A DNA stretch of 64,000 nt, taken from Clostridium sp. AWRP (GTDB lineage Bacteria > Bacillota > Clostridia > Clostridiales > Clostridiaceae). This document shows positions 8,685 to 16,955 of this stretch, piece by piece; the first letter of the stretch is position 1, and each line of letters starts with the position of its first letter. Both the position numbers and the translations under genes were made by a program. Where the stretch lies: the NCBI RefSeq assembly GCF_004006395.2, contig NZ_CP029758.2, positions 2,294,001 to 2,358,000 of the forward strand. The letters run 5' to 3'. The notes under the pieces were generated by a model that was not told the origin of the DNA, made no database searches, and saw only the letters and a list, made by a program, of their open reading frames with translations.

Positions 8685-9545
8685 ATGAAAATTTGGATTA
8701 TAATTTTGTTAAAATCTACAGTATTATTTTTTGTTACCTTGTTTTTTATAACAATAGAGGGAAAAAAGCATCCCAGGAAGATATCTCCTTTTAATTTTAT
8801 AAACTATAGTGTAATAGCGGTTTTAATAGCACTAACGTGCACGAATGTTATATATAACTGGGTAATTGGTATTCTGGCCATAGCTGTATGGATGTTACTT
8901 CCATTAATTTTAGAATATGCTTCTATGAAAAGTAAGTTTATATGCAATTTGCTAAAGGGTAAAGGAGTCGTAGTTGTAAAAGAAGGAAAAGTAATGGAAG
9001 AAAATTTAAGTAAAATTGGATGCAGCGGTGAAGACTTATTAAGGGAACTTCGCTCAAAAAATGTATTTAATTTAGCAGATGTGGAATTTGCCATGATGGA
9101 GTCTACAGGAGATATAAATATACTCATGAAATCAGATAAAAGGCCACTTACTCCAAATGATCTTCAGATAGAAGTGTCTCAAGAAGGGGCGCCTCAGACT
9201 GTAATATTGGACGGAAATATTATAAATGAATCCTTGAGCAATTTAGGACTAAATCAAGGATGGCTTGATGTACAGTTAGAATCTAAAGGTGTATCTTTGG
9301 ATAATGTATTTATAGGTCAGGTTAATTCAAAAGGCGAACTCTACATAGATTTATTTGATGATTTAATTCAAACTCCCCAATCAAATGTTAGAAAAATTCT
9401 CTATGCCAATCTGGAAAAGGCTCAGGCAGATTTGATGTCATTTACCCTTGAAACTGAGGATAAAAAGGTAAAAGATATGTATAAAAAGGATTCTGATGTT
9501 TTAAAGAATGTATTAATAAAGTTAAAACCCTATTTATTGAAATAG
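8685..9545 (+). CDS. DUF421 (YetF-like) membrane protein with a C-terminal DUF1657 domain
   Basis: A 286-residue protein with three N-terminal membrane helices (about 5-22, 38-56, 60-77), then two repeated alpha/beta DUF421 units (KGKGVVVVKEGKVMEENL and APQTVILDGNIINESL, each a strand-turn-strand followed by helices). The last 60 residues (YANLEKAQADLMSFTLETEDKKV) match DUF1657. YetF/DUF421 proteins are partners of SpoVA proteins in the spoVA2mob operon, where they affect spore membrane properties and heat resistance. GGGGG precedes the ATG, 16 bases after the previous gene. Confidence 0.87.
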   Translation: MKIWIIILLKSTVLFFVTLFFITIEGKKHPRKISPFNFINYSVIAVLIALTCTNVIYNWVIGILAIAVWMLLPLILEYASMKSKFICNLLKGKGVVVVKEGKVMEENLSKIGCSGEDLLRELRSKNVFNLADVEFAMMESTGDINILMKSDKRPLTPNDLQIEVSQEGAPQTVILDGNIINESLSNLGLNQGWLDVQLESKGVSLDNVFIGQVNSKGELYIDLFDDLIQTPQSNVRKILYANLEKAQADLMSFTLETEDKKVKDMYKKDSDVLKNVLIKLKPYLLK

Positions 9546-9556
9546 AAGGTGATAAA

Positions 9557-10036
9557 ATGTCCAATAAAAAAAATAAAAAGCTGACTCCTGCACAACAAGA
9601 GTATCAAAATTTGGCTAAAGCAAAAGAGACAAAAAGAAATGTTCTTAAAAATAGTCTGAAAGCATTTTTGGTTGGCGGGAGTATTTGTGCTTTTGGTCAG
9701 GTACTTCAAATTATATTTATAAAGTATTTTAAGTTTACAGAGGCCAATGCTGGTAATCCGACATCTGCAGTTATAATAATAATTGCTGTATTACTTACAG
9801 GGTTTGGAGTATTTGATCACATTGCACAATGGGCTGGTGCAGGAACATCTATTCCTGTTACTGGTTTTGCAAATTCCATTGCATCCGCTGCTATAGAACA
9901 TAGAAGCGAAGGATTCGTTCTTGGTGTAGGAGGAAATATGTTTAAAATTGCAGGTCCTGTAATAACTTTTGGAGTTTTTTCTGCTTTTGTAGTTGCTACT
10001 ATAAAAGTAATTATTAAATGGTTAGGTGGGATGTAA
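9557..10036 (+). CDS. spoVAC: Stage V sporulation protein AC
   Basis: Integral membrane component of the SpoVA channel that moves Ca2+-dipicolinic acid into the developing spore and out at germination. It has a charged N-terminus then three or four hydrophobic segments, with the family signatures SLKAFLVGGSICAFGQ, WAGAGTSIPVTGFANS and EGFVLGVGGNMFKIAGPVI. SpoVAC is mechanosensitive in B. subtilis. The 159 residues match the family. AAGGTG precedes the ATG and the stop abuts the spoVAD start. Confidence 0.95.
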   Translation: MSNKKNKKLTPAQQEYQNLAKAKETKRNVLKNSLKAFLVGGSICAFGQVLQIIFIKYFKFTEANAGNPTSAVIIIIAVLLTGFGVFDHIAQWAGAGTSIPVTGFANSIASAAIEHRSEGFVLGVGGNMFKIAGPVITFGVFSAFVVATIKVIIKWLGGM

Positions 10037-11035
10037 ATGATTCAAGGTCATCAATCATGGGTATTTGAATCTAAACCGGCTATACTTGGATGTGGTGCAG
10101 TAGGAGGACCGTTTGAAGCAAAAGGTGCTTTAGCTAAAGATTTTGATTTGCTTCATGAAGATATATGGCTTGGACAGGATAGCTTCGAGAAATCTGAAAA
10201 AAAGTTATTGGAGGAAGCCTGTCAGATTGCTATAAAAAATGCAAAAGTGAAAAAAGAAAGTATAAATTTTTTCATAAGTGGAGATCTTATGAATCAGATA
10301 GTTATCAGTAGTTTTGCTGCTAGAACTTTAGGTATACCGTATTTAGGTATATTTGGAGCTTGCTCAAGTTCTATGGAAGGGTTAGCTATATCGTCTTTGC
10401 TTGTAGATAATGGTGCAGCAGAATACGTTCTTTGTGGAACATCCAGCCATAATGCTGCTACAGAAAAACAGTTTAGATACCCTACAGAGTATGGAGGGCA
10501 GAAGCCTCCTACAGCTCAATGGACGGTAACAGGAGCAGGAGCTGCAGTAGTTGGAAAGGGTACTGGACCTAAAGTTACATCAGCTACTGTAGGTAAAGTA
10601 GTAGATATGGGAATTTCGGATCCATTTAATATGGGTGCTGCTATGGCACCAGCGGCAGTAGATACAATAGAAGCTCATTTTAGAGATTTAAATAGAGATC
10701 CTTCTTATTATGACATAATAGCTACGGGAGATTTGGGAAAAATAGGTCATGATATAGCAGAAGAAATTTTAAAAAAGGATGGATTTAAGTTTCAAGAAGG
10801 AGTATTTAAAGACTGTGGAAAGCTAATATATAACAAAGATCAACCTGTATTTTCAGGTGGCAGCGGATGTGCATGTTCTGCTACAGTAACTTATGGACAT
10901 TTTTTTAAAGAAATGAAGAAAAAAAAGTTAAATAAAATATTAGTAGTGGCAACAGGAGCACTTATGTCACCTATGTCATATCAACAAAAAGAGAGTATAC
11001 CATCTGTGGCTCATGCAGTATCTATAGAAGCATAG
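10037..11035 (+). CDS. spoVAD: Stage V sporulation protein AD
   Basis: Soluble, thiolase-fold SpoVA subunit that binds dipicolinic acid. It has the family features WVFESKPAILGCGAVGGPFE at the N-terminus, GIFGACSSSMEG (about residue 110), and TGDLGKIGHDI and SGGSGCACSA near the C-terminus. The length of 332 is normal. Its ATG directly follows the spoVAC stop codon, with GGTGGGAT acting as ribosome site inside the upstream gene, indicating tight translational coupling. Confidence 0.96.
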   Translation: MIQGHQSWVFESKPAILGCGAVGGPFEAKGALAKDFDLLHEDIWLGQDSFEKSEKKLLEEACQIAIKNAKVKKESINFFISGDLMNQIVISSFAARTLGIPYLGIFGACSSSMEGLAISSLLVDNGAAEYVLCGTSSHNAATEKQFRYPTEYGGQKPPTAQWTVTGAGAAVVGKGTGPKVTSATVGKVVDMGISDPFNMGAAMAPAAVDTIEAHFRDLNRDPSYYDIIATGDLGKIGHDIAEEILKKDGFKFQEGVFKDCGKLIYNKDQPVFSGGSGCACSATVTYGHFFKEMKKKKLNKILVVATGALMSPMSYQQKESIPSVAHAVSIEA

Positions 11036-11052
11036 AAAAGAGGTGCATTCAT

Positions 11053-11406
11053 ATGGAAAAATTTCTTTGGGCATTTTTAGTAGGTGGAGGAATATGTGTA
11101 ATAGGTCAGATAATGATGGACGTATTTAAACTCACACCGGCACATACAACAACTACTCTTGTAGTAGTTGGAGCTGTTCTTGGAGGATTGGGATTATATG
11201 ATCCTTTAGTAAAATTTGCTGGTGCTGGTGCTTCTATACCAATAAGTAGTTTTGGAAATTCATTAGTTAAAGGAGCTATGATGGAAGCAGATGAATATGG
11301 AATAATAGGCGTGCTAACAGGAATTTTTGAGATTACTAGTGCTGGTATTTCTGCTGCTGTGATTTTTGGATTTATAGGGGCTTTAATATTTAAACCCAAA
11401 GGATAA
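11053..11406 (+). CDS. spoVAE: Stage V sporulation protein AE (SpoVAEb type)
   Basis: A 117-residue membrane subunit of the SpoVA channel with three hydrophobic segments and the family motifs LVGGGICVIGQ, FAGAGASIPISSFGNSLVKGA and GVLTGIFEITSAGISAA. AGAGGTG lies upstream of the ATG. Together with spoVAC and spoVAD it makes the three-gene core found in Clostridia. Confidence 0.94.
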   Translation: MEKFLWAFLVGGGICVIGQIMMDVFKLTPAHTTTTLVVVGAVLGGLGLYDPLVKFAGAGASIPISSFGNSLVKGAMMEADEYGIIGVLTGIFEITSAGISAAVIFGFIGALIFKPKG

Positions 11407-11426
11407 TTTAAAGGAGGTGATAATAA

Positions 11427-11633
11427 ATGACAGTTGGAACTCAAATGCAGCAAGCAATAGCAGGAATTCAAAGTGCGGCTGCAACTATGAAGACATTTGA
11501 ACTGGAGACACAGGACAAAAGTGCTAAAAAAGATTTCCACCAAATAGCAGCAAATTTGGATGATGCTCTTCAAATACTTCAAGGAAGACAAAAGTTCATA
11601 CAGCAAGAGGAACCACAGTATAAACAATGTTAA
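11427..11633 (+). CDS. DUF1657 small protein (second copy)
   Basis: 68 residues, starting TVGTQMQQAIAGIQSA and ending EEPQYKQC, clearly paralogous to the protein at 8462. GGAGGTG precedes the ATG. It closes the spoVA2-type operon before a strong terminator. Confidence 0.87.
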   Translation: MTVGTQMQQAIAGIQSAAATMKTFELETQDKSAKKDFHQIAANLDDALQILQGRQKFIQQEEPQYKQC

Positions 11634-11661
11634 TAATAAAAATATAATTAAGAAAAGACTT

Positions 11662-11702
11662 AAAAGTCATAATTATCAATTAATATGATAATTATGACTT
11701 TT
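11662..11702 (+). terminator. Terminator of the spoVA-type operon
   Basis: A 16-bp perfect stem (AAAAGTCATAATTATC with its complement at 11687-11702) ends in a short T run 28 bases after the last operon gene. Confidence 0.85.
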
Positions 11703-11866
11703 ATTTAAACAAAAATGTAATGCAATGTATAATGTTTAAATAATAAATATTATGTAAATTAAAAATAAAGTAAACTAAAAATAGCAACAAACAACAGTTG
11801 TAAATATAAACAAAACTACTTAAAATAAAAAGTATAAACTAACAATAAACAAAATGGAGATTTATT

Positions 11867-12655
11867 ATGACTTCAAATAATGAAAAGACTGTTCTAATTA
11901 CAGGAGCTTCAAATGGAATAGGACTTGAACTTACAAAACTATTTTCTAAGGATGGATATAATTTAATACTTGTAGCTAGGAATGAAAACAAATTAACAGA
12001 AATAGCAAAAGATTTAAAAAAAAAATGTAATGTTAATGTACATATAATAAAAGAAGATCTTTCAAAACGAGAATGTGTAAAAGATCTATTTTTAAAAGTA
12101 CAACAACTAGGAATAAGGGTAACTACTCTTGTTAATAATGCCGGTGCAGGTTACTGTGGACTTTTTCATGAAATTGGTATAGACAAAGATGAAGAAATAA
12201 TAGGGTTAAACATTGAAGCTATTACTTATTTAACTAAATTATTTTCAAAAGAGATGATAAAGTTAAGAAAGGGGAGCATACTAAATGTAGCATCTACAGG
12301 TTCTTATGAGCCAGGACCTTATATTGCGGTATATTATGCATCTAAAGCATATGTCTTGTCCTTTTCTCAAGCCCTTGAAAATGAGCTAAAGCCCTATGGC
12401 ATAAAAGTATGTACTCTGTGCCCAGGAGCTACTAGAACTGGATTTTCTAAAAATGCAGGTAAAAAAGATATAAAAACTGCTATGAATGCTGAAAAAACTG
12501 CTAAGATAGCTTATAAAGGATTTATGAAAAATAAATCTGTTATAATACCAGGATTTTTTAATAAAATAGCTGTTTTATTTTGTAAGCTATCGCCAGGTAA
12601 GGTTTCTGCGGCCATTGTTAGAAAAATACAGGAAAATGCAACTAAAAATTTTTGA
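11867..12655 (+). CDS. Short-chain dehydrogenase/reductase
   Basis: Classical SDR oxidoreductase, 262 residues. The NAD(P) loop TGASNGIG is at 12-19, the structural NNAG at 90-93, the catalytic Ser in NVAST (about 143), and the YxxxK pair is Y156 and K160. Residues LVARNE after the second strand suggest NADP preference. The C-terminus has a hydrophobic patch and resembles DltE/YqjQ-type SDRs. TGGAGAT precedes the ATG. The substrate is unknown and no operon partner is present. Confidence 0.88.
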   Translation: MTSNNEKTVLITGASNGIGLELTKLFSKDGYNLILVARNENKLTEIAKDLKKKCNVNVHIIKEDLSKRECVKDLFLKVQQLGIRVTTLVNNAGAGYCGLFHEIGIDKDEEIIGLNIEAITYLTKLFSKEMIKLRKGSILNVASTGSYEPGPYIAVYYASKAYVLSFSQALENELKPYGIKVCTLCPGATRTGFSKNAGKKDIKTAMNAEKTAKIAYKGFMKNKSVIIPGFFNKIAVLFCKLSPGKVSAAIVRKIQENATKNF

Positions 12656-12740
12656 AATAAATACTTTAAAGTTAAAAAATAGGTAGTATAATAGTAATAT
12701 AATGGGAATGTATAATACTATGAAATGGGGGATTATTTTT

Positions 12741-12953
12741 ATGAAAGTTATAATAGATAGGTTTGAGGGACCTTATGCCGTTTGTGAAAAAGAAGATAAA
12801 ACTATGATGGATATAAAACGAATAAATTTACCCATTGATGTAAAAGAGGGATATGTACTTGATGTACATGGAGATGAAATAACTATAGATGTAAAAGAAA
12901 CAGAAAATAGGAAAAAACATATAGAATTTATGACTAAAGATATGTGGAATTGA
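12741..12953 (+). CDS. DUF3006 protein
   Basis: A 70-residue protein starting MKVIIDRFEGPYAVCE, typical of DUF3006, a small beta-rich domain often encoded next to secreted or signalling proteins in Firmicutes. I start it at the ATG at 12741, behind TGGGGGA at 8-base spacing; in-frame upstream ATGs add residues that the family lacks. Function unknown. Confidence 0.8.
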   Translation: MKVIIDRFEGPYAVCEKEDKTMMDIKRINLPIDVKEGYVLDVHGDEITIDVKETENRKKHIEFMTKDMWN

Positions 12954-12966
12954 TTTTCATATACTT

Positions 12967-13127
12967 AGGCATTTTCAAAGAAATAACTAGTCAGTATGCT
13001 AGCCTATTTTTTATCATACTGCGTCGGTAGAACCCTTAGATAGGATTCACTATCTGCGGAACCTGCCTCCTTGTCTGATAAAAAATATTCGTCGCATCTT
13101 TGACTTGTTATTTTCTTTCAAATGCCT
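12967..13127. repeat. 161-bp imperfect inverted-repeat element, mobile repeat or structured RNA
   Basis: The left arm (12967-13020, AGGCATTTTCAAAGAAATAA onward) and the right arm (13072-13127) are complementary over about 50 bases with scattered mismatches, including a shared block ATTTTTTATCA. The core between them contains another hairpin (AGATAG/CTATCT) flanked by GGTAG and CTGCC, so the whole folds into one long rod with a structured tip. No reading frame is present. It has the build of a MITE or a conserved noncoding RNA; nothing here decides between them. Confidence 0.6.
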
Positions 13128-13156
13128 TATTTTATGGAATAAAACTACTCCTGCAT

Positions 13157-14116
13157 TTATGCAGAAATAGTTTTATTCCATTTTTCACATCTTCCACCAA
13201 AGAAACCCATAATTTTCTTAGTACCTGATATTTTTACAACTTCACATCTATTAGGGCATCCTTTGCATTCAAAACTTTTAGATGTAAAACTAGCATTTGC
13301 CAAATTAAATCCATTAAAGTTAGTGATTTTATTACCTTTTGCCAAAGTTTCCTTTGCTAAAATAGCTGCACCAATGGCACCCATTACTTTAAAATTTTCA
13401 GGTATTACTACTTTTTTATTTAGTATTTCTTCAAAAGCAGTCTTCATTCCTATATTTGCAGCAACTCCTCCTTGAAAAAATATTTTGGATTTTATATCTT
13501 TGCCTTTGGCCACATTAGTTAAATAATTTCTTACAAGAGCATTGCAAAGGCCTTTTATTATATCAGAGTTACTATAACCTAATTGTTGTTTGTGTATCAT
13601 ATCTGATTCAGCAAATACGGCACATCTCCCTGCTATTCTTACAGGAGAAGTAGATTTTAAAGCATATTCGCCAAATTGTTCAATAGGGATATCTAATCTT
13701 TCGGCTTGACGATCTAGAAAGGAACCTGTTCCTGCTGCACATACTGTATTCATTGCAAAATCTAGCACAATGCCATTTTGCAAAAGTATTATTTTAGAAT
13801 CCTGACCACCTATTTCTATTATGGTTTTAACATCTTTATCTAGGTTTAAGGCAGCAACAGCATGAGAAGTTATTTCGTTTTTAATTATATCAGCACCTAT
13901 AATAGAAGCAGCAATTTGTCTTCCACTTCCAGTGGTTCCAACTGCACTTATGTCCGTGTCTCTATATTTATTTTTCAATAATTTAAATCCTTCTTGAATT
14001 GCACTTATAGGCCTTCCTTTTGTCCTCAAATAAAGTGATTCAAGTAGGTTCATATTTTCATCAACTATTACAATATCTGTGCTAACTGAGCCTACGTCAA
14101 CTCCCATATAATACAT
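13157..14116 (-). CDS. Acyl-CoA dehydratase activase-like ATPase (HgdC/YjiL type)
   Basis: ASKHA-fold ATPase that hydrolyses ATP to push a low-potential electron into a partner iron-sulfur enzyme. The first phosphate loop is GVDVGSVSTDI, the adenosine motif includes GGVAANIG, and the cluster ligands of the homodimer are Cys in NTVCAAGTGSF and AGRCAVFAESD. An extra C-terminal cysteine module (CKGCPNRCEV and GGRCEKW) is typical of YjiL-type activators. AAGGAG precedes the ATG at 14116; the TTG 18 bases upstream overlaps that signal. It ends a three-gene operon and overlaps the 3' end of the preceding gene. Confidence 0.87.
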   Translation of the reverse strand: MYYMGVDVGSVSTDIVIVDENMNLLESLYLRTKGRPISAIQEGFKLLKNKYRDTDISAVGTTGSGRQIAASIIGADIIKNEITSHAVAALNLDKDVKTIIEIGGQDSKIILLQNGIVLDFAMNTVCAAGTGSFLDRQAERLDIPIEQFGEYALKSTSPVRIAGRCAVFAESDMIHKQQLGYSNSDIIKGLCNALVRNYLTNVAKGKDIKSKIFFQGGVAANIGMKTAFEEILNKKVVIPENFKVMGAIGAAILAKETLAKGNKITNFNGFNLANASFTSKSFECKGCPNRCEVVKISGTKKIMGFFGGRCEKWNKTISA

Positions 14117-15194
14117 TTTTTTTTCTCCTTTCAAGTAAATCTAAAAATGCTTCTATTCTTGTTATATATCCAGCTTCGCCGGTCATTTCATCTACTATTA
14201 ATGTAAGGATAGGAAAATTTCTATCCTTTGATATAGTTGGAAGTATGGATTTTGATACAATTTCAGGCATACACCCCATAGGGAAAATCTGTATAGCACC
14301 ATCAAAACCACTTTTATCTGCTAAAACAGCTTCTCCTATACATTCCCTTGCATGACCACCTATATAATAAGGCAAATATTTTTTAGAATTCCTTCTTAAA
14401 CTAAGTGAATTCAACTTTAATGGCGATAGAACCATGTCTTTAATCCACCAGCTTGGAGAAAGATATCTAGCTGTAGATACCCCATAATTCATAAGCTTTT
14501 CTTCTATAAAAAGATTTGAGAAAGGTTCTATTATAGTATATATTTCACCGATTATAGCAATTTTCAAAGGCTTTTTATTTTTAGAGATTGTTACTTTACT
14601 TAACTGTTCCATATGTTTTTTTATAGTAAATATCATTTCTTCTGGTGAAGTAGTTTTAAAAGCTTTTAATTTGCAATCTTCTAATATATTTTTGCATTGT
14701 CCTTTTTTTATTTCGTAGCCTGATAATAACTTTACCTTTTTATCTATACTGTCCATTAGGTTTATTATCTTAAGTCCCTGATGTACTACTTTTAACTTTT
14801 CTATGGCACTTTTCTTACTAACTGATCCAATAGAAAGCAGTCTTCTCATAAGTTCTTTTAATCCTATATCTTTTGGATAATCTAGAACTATAAAATTTAA
14901 GTTATAACCTAATTTTTTCAATAGATTCATTTGGAGTTCGCAATATTCTCCAAATCTGCAGGGACCGCAGCTTCCAACTATTAATATTGTATCTGCACCT
15001 TGTTTTATACTTTGTATATAATTTCCTATCATTATTTTAAAAGGAAGGCACATTTCCTCTGGAGAATAAAATGATCCAATTTCTAAGGCTTCCCTGTTGC
15101 TAAGTGGTGGAATGATATAATCAACTCCAAGTCCATCAAATACAGCCTTTGCTGCAAAACAGGTATTGCCAAGGTGGGGGAAGGTTACTTTCAT
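14097..15194 (-). CDS. 2-hydroxyacyl-CoA dehydratase-like iron-sulfur protein (HgdB/DUF2229 superfamily)
   Basis: About 365 residues. It has the superfamily features: an N-terminal MKVTFPHLGNTC segment, EEMCLPFKIM, the cluster-type GSCGPCRFGEYCE, and C-terminal IFPMGCMPEIVSK and DEMTGEAGYITR. These cysteines are expected to bind a [4Fe-4S] cluster. In many bacteria this region is the C-terminal part of one large activase protein; here it is a separate gene. Start at ATG 15194 behind AGGAGG. It overlaps the activase gene start by about 20 bases, so the two are translationally coupled. Confidence 0.82.
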   Translation of the reverse strand: MKVTFPHLGNTCFAAKAVFDGLGVDYIIPPLSNREALEIGSFYSPEEMCLPFKIMIGNYIQSIKQGADTILIVGSCGPCRFGEYCELQMNLLKKLGYNLNFIVLDYPKDIGLKELMRRLLSIGSVSKKSAIEKLKVVHQGLKIINLMDSIDKKVKLLSGYEIKKGQCKNILEDCKLKAFKTTSPEEMIFTIKKHMEQLSKVTISKNKKPLKIAIIGEIYTIIEPFSNLFIEEKLMNYGVSTARYLSPSWWIKDMVLSPLKLNSLSLRRNSKKYLPYYIGGHARECIGEAVLADKSGFDGAIQIFPMGCMPEIVSKSILPTISKDRNFPILTLIVDEMTGEAGYITRIEAFLDLLERRKKNVLYGS

Positions 15195-16090
15195 AAATTT
15201 GCACACCTCCTTTTAAGCATATCTGAAAAGGCTTCTAATCTAGTATTAAAGCCTGCTTCTCCAGTTTGTTCATCTATTTTTAATATGAGCATGGGAAAAT
15301 CTTTTAACCTATTTTTAATAAGTTCAATTACTACGGAATCTATTCCACAGGCAAAAGAAGAGATGTATATTATACCATCTACTTTTTTATTTTCTGCTGC
15401 ATAAGTGGAAAAACCATAAGAATTTCTAGCAAAATGCCAAAATGGTTTTTTAAATAGATGGTCTACCTCACTGTTTATTATATTTTCATTTATACTTTCC
15501 TCTGTAACTATTCCGATACCAAGTTTACTTAATTTTTTTACTATATTCATATTGGTAAAGGTGTCATATAAGTTGTAAGGGTGACTTACTAATGCCGTTT
15601 TTATAGGAAAACCACTGGTATCTAGTGATAACTTATAATCTTCTTGGGTACTTAATGCTTTTTTATAGGCAGTGTTTATTTTTAAAATGTTTTTAGTAAA
15701 TATCAAACCAGATTTTAACAACCAGTTTCTGCATTTTGCCTTAGAGAAAGCATATACAGGGTAGTTTAATAATGGAGGCATATTAGGAATGTCATTTATT
15801 ATCATTTCTGGAAGACCGCAAAATTTTGGACATATAAATTCTCTTTTTTGTATTTGCATTATTCTAGGAATAAGCATTATATCACATTTATCCTTTATTG
15901 AAGCTACATGACCGTGAAATATTTTTATTGGGAGACATGCTTCGTCTACACAATATTTTGTTCCAAGGTTAAGTATATATTTATCTGTATCTTGGGACGT
16001 TATTATTTCAGCTCCAAGTTCTTTAAAGAACGTTTCTATAAAAGTGTGATATTTACAATACAATAATCCTTTAGGAATACCTAGTTTCAT
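15191..16090 (-). CDS. DUF2229 acyl-CoA dehydratase activase-related protein
   Basis: A 299-residue paralog of the preceding protein, starting MKLGIPKGLLYCKYHTF, with VDEACLPIKIFHGH, REFICPKFCGLPEM and C-terminal SFACGIDSVVIE and DEQTGEAGFNTRLEAF. It overlaps the next gene by 4 bases. The three proteins together equal the multi-domain DUF2229/activase protein seen fused in other anaerobes. The substrate is unknown because no hgdA/hgdB catalytic pair is nearby. The ribosome site upstream of the ATG is poor. Confidence 0.82.
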   Translation of the reverse strand: MKLGIPKGLLYCKYHTFIETFFKELGAEIITSQDTDKYILNLGTKYCVDEACLPIKIFHGHVASIKDKCDIMLIPRIMQIQKREFICPKFCGLPEMIINDIPNMPPLLNYPVYAFSKAKCRNWLLKSGLIFTKNILKINTAYKKALSTQEDYKLSLDTSGFPIKTALVSHPYNLYDTFTNMNIVKKLSKLGIGIVTEESINENIINSEVDHLFKKPFWHFARNSYGFSTYAAENKKVDGIIYISSFACGIDSVVIELIKNRLKDFPMLILKIDEQTGEAGFNTRLEAFSDMLKRRCANL

Positions 16091-16895
16091 ATATAAGTTG
16101 CTGCTTTCGATAGGGAAGTAGTAAATAGAAATTTATAAGCAGCGATTCCTCCAATCTTTTATGATTAAATAGTTACATTTGTATATTTTGCCATAACTGC
16201 TTGAATTTATTCAATTTTTATAAAATATTATTTCATTAGTTTGTATAATAAATATTATGTAAATTAAAATATAACCTTATTAATAAATCTTACTTGGGAG
16301 TATTACAGTAAGTAGCCATCAGATAAAAAGTTATTTTGAAATTTATTAACATGTAGATTGTACTGAAAAAAATATTTTTAAAAAAGTTTTCGACTATAAA
16401 ATACAAGTTGAGAGTATTTTTATTTTCTAATTTTATAAATAAGAGGGGATACAATATCTGAAAATAAATCATAATTCTTCAAATATTATGCACAAAGATT
16501 TACAACAAGAGATAAGGAAGAATAAAGTAGAAAAATGAATCCACAAAGTTATACCCATATTGTGGAAATATTTTAATTTGATAAAAATTGCTTTTTTACA
16601 TAATAAGATATATAAAGCCTTAAATTAAAAATGAAATATTCTAATTTAAAATATTTCATTTTTAAATCTAAAAATATAAATTGAGAATATTATCAATTGA
16701 AATAAAAATTTAATGTGTAAGAGATATTTTTACAAATTAATACATAGAAAGCATGCGGCATGAAATAGCTCGCAATTTAAGAGAAAAGCTATGACATTAA
16801 TCATCATAATATATAAGAATAAAATATAATTAACAAATTATTCATACAATATAAGGGTATATAAGGAGGATTTTGACTTAGTTTTATAGAATATT
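16091..16895. other. Long AT-rich intergenic region
   Basis: About 800 bases without a credible gene; the only frame, minus strand 16290-16472, lacks a ribosome site and family features. It contains a 7-bp inverted repeat (GCTGCTT 16100-16106, AAGCAGC 16137-16143) in the 5' leader of the dehydratase-like operon, and a weak AT hairpin near 16628-16665 (AAAAATGAAATATT with its complement). Nothing else is assignable. Confidence 0.5.
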
Positions 16896-16925
16896 AACTT
16901 CGCTAAATAACCATTTAGCGAAGTT
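16896..16925 (+). promoter_or_regulatory. 13-bp hairpin immediately upstream of the recombinase gene
   Basis: AACTTCGCTAAAT and ATTTAGCGAAGTT are exact complements around an AACC loop. The hairpin ends 30 bases before the recombinase ATG. It lacks a T run, so it could be an operator, an mRNA 5' hairpin, or a recombination-site-like palindrome. Confidence 0.45.
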
Positions 16926-16955
16926 ATGCTTAATTTTAGAGAGGGGAATGGCTGT

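Noticed and set aside
11704..11866. Possible RNA or promoter before the SDR gene
   Set aside because: Only AT-rich sequence without a stem, box pair or repeat that I could support.
16275..16310. GGGAGTATT motif shared with 38029 and 46321 as a possible repeat family
   Set aside because: Only 9 to 13 bases are shared and the flanking sequences differ.
16290..16472. A 60-codon minus-strand frame in the intergenic region
   Set aside because: Low-complexity AT-driven residues, no ribosome site and no family signature.
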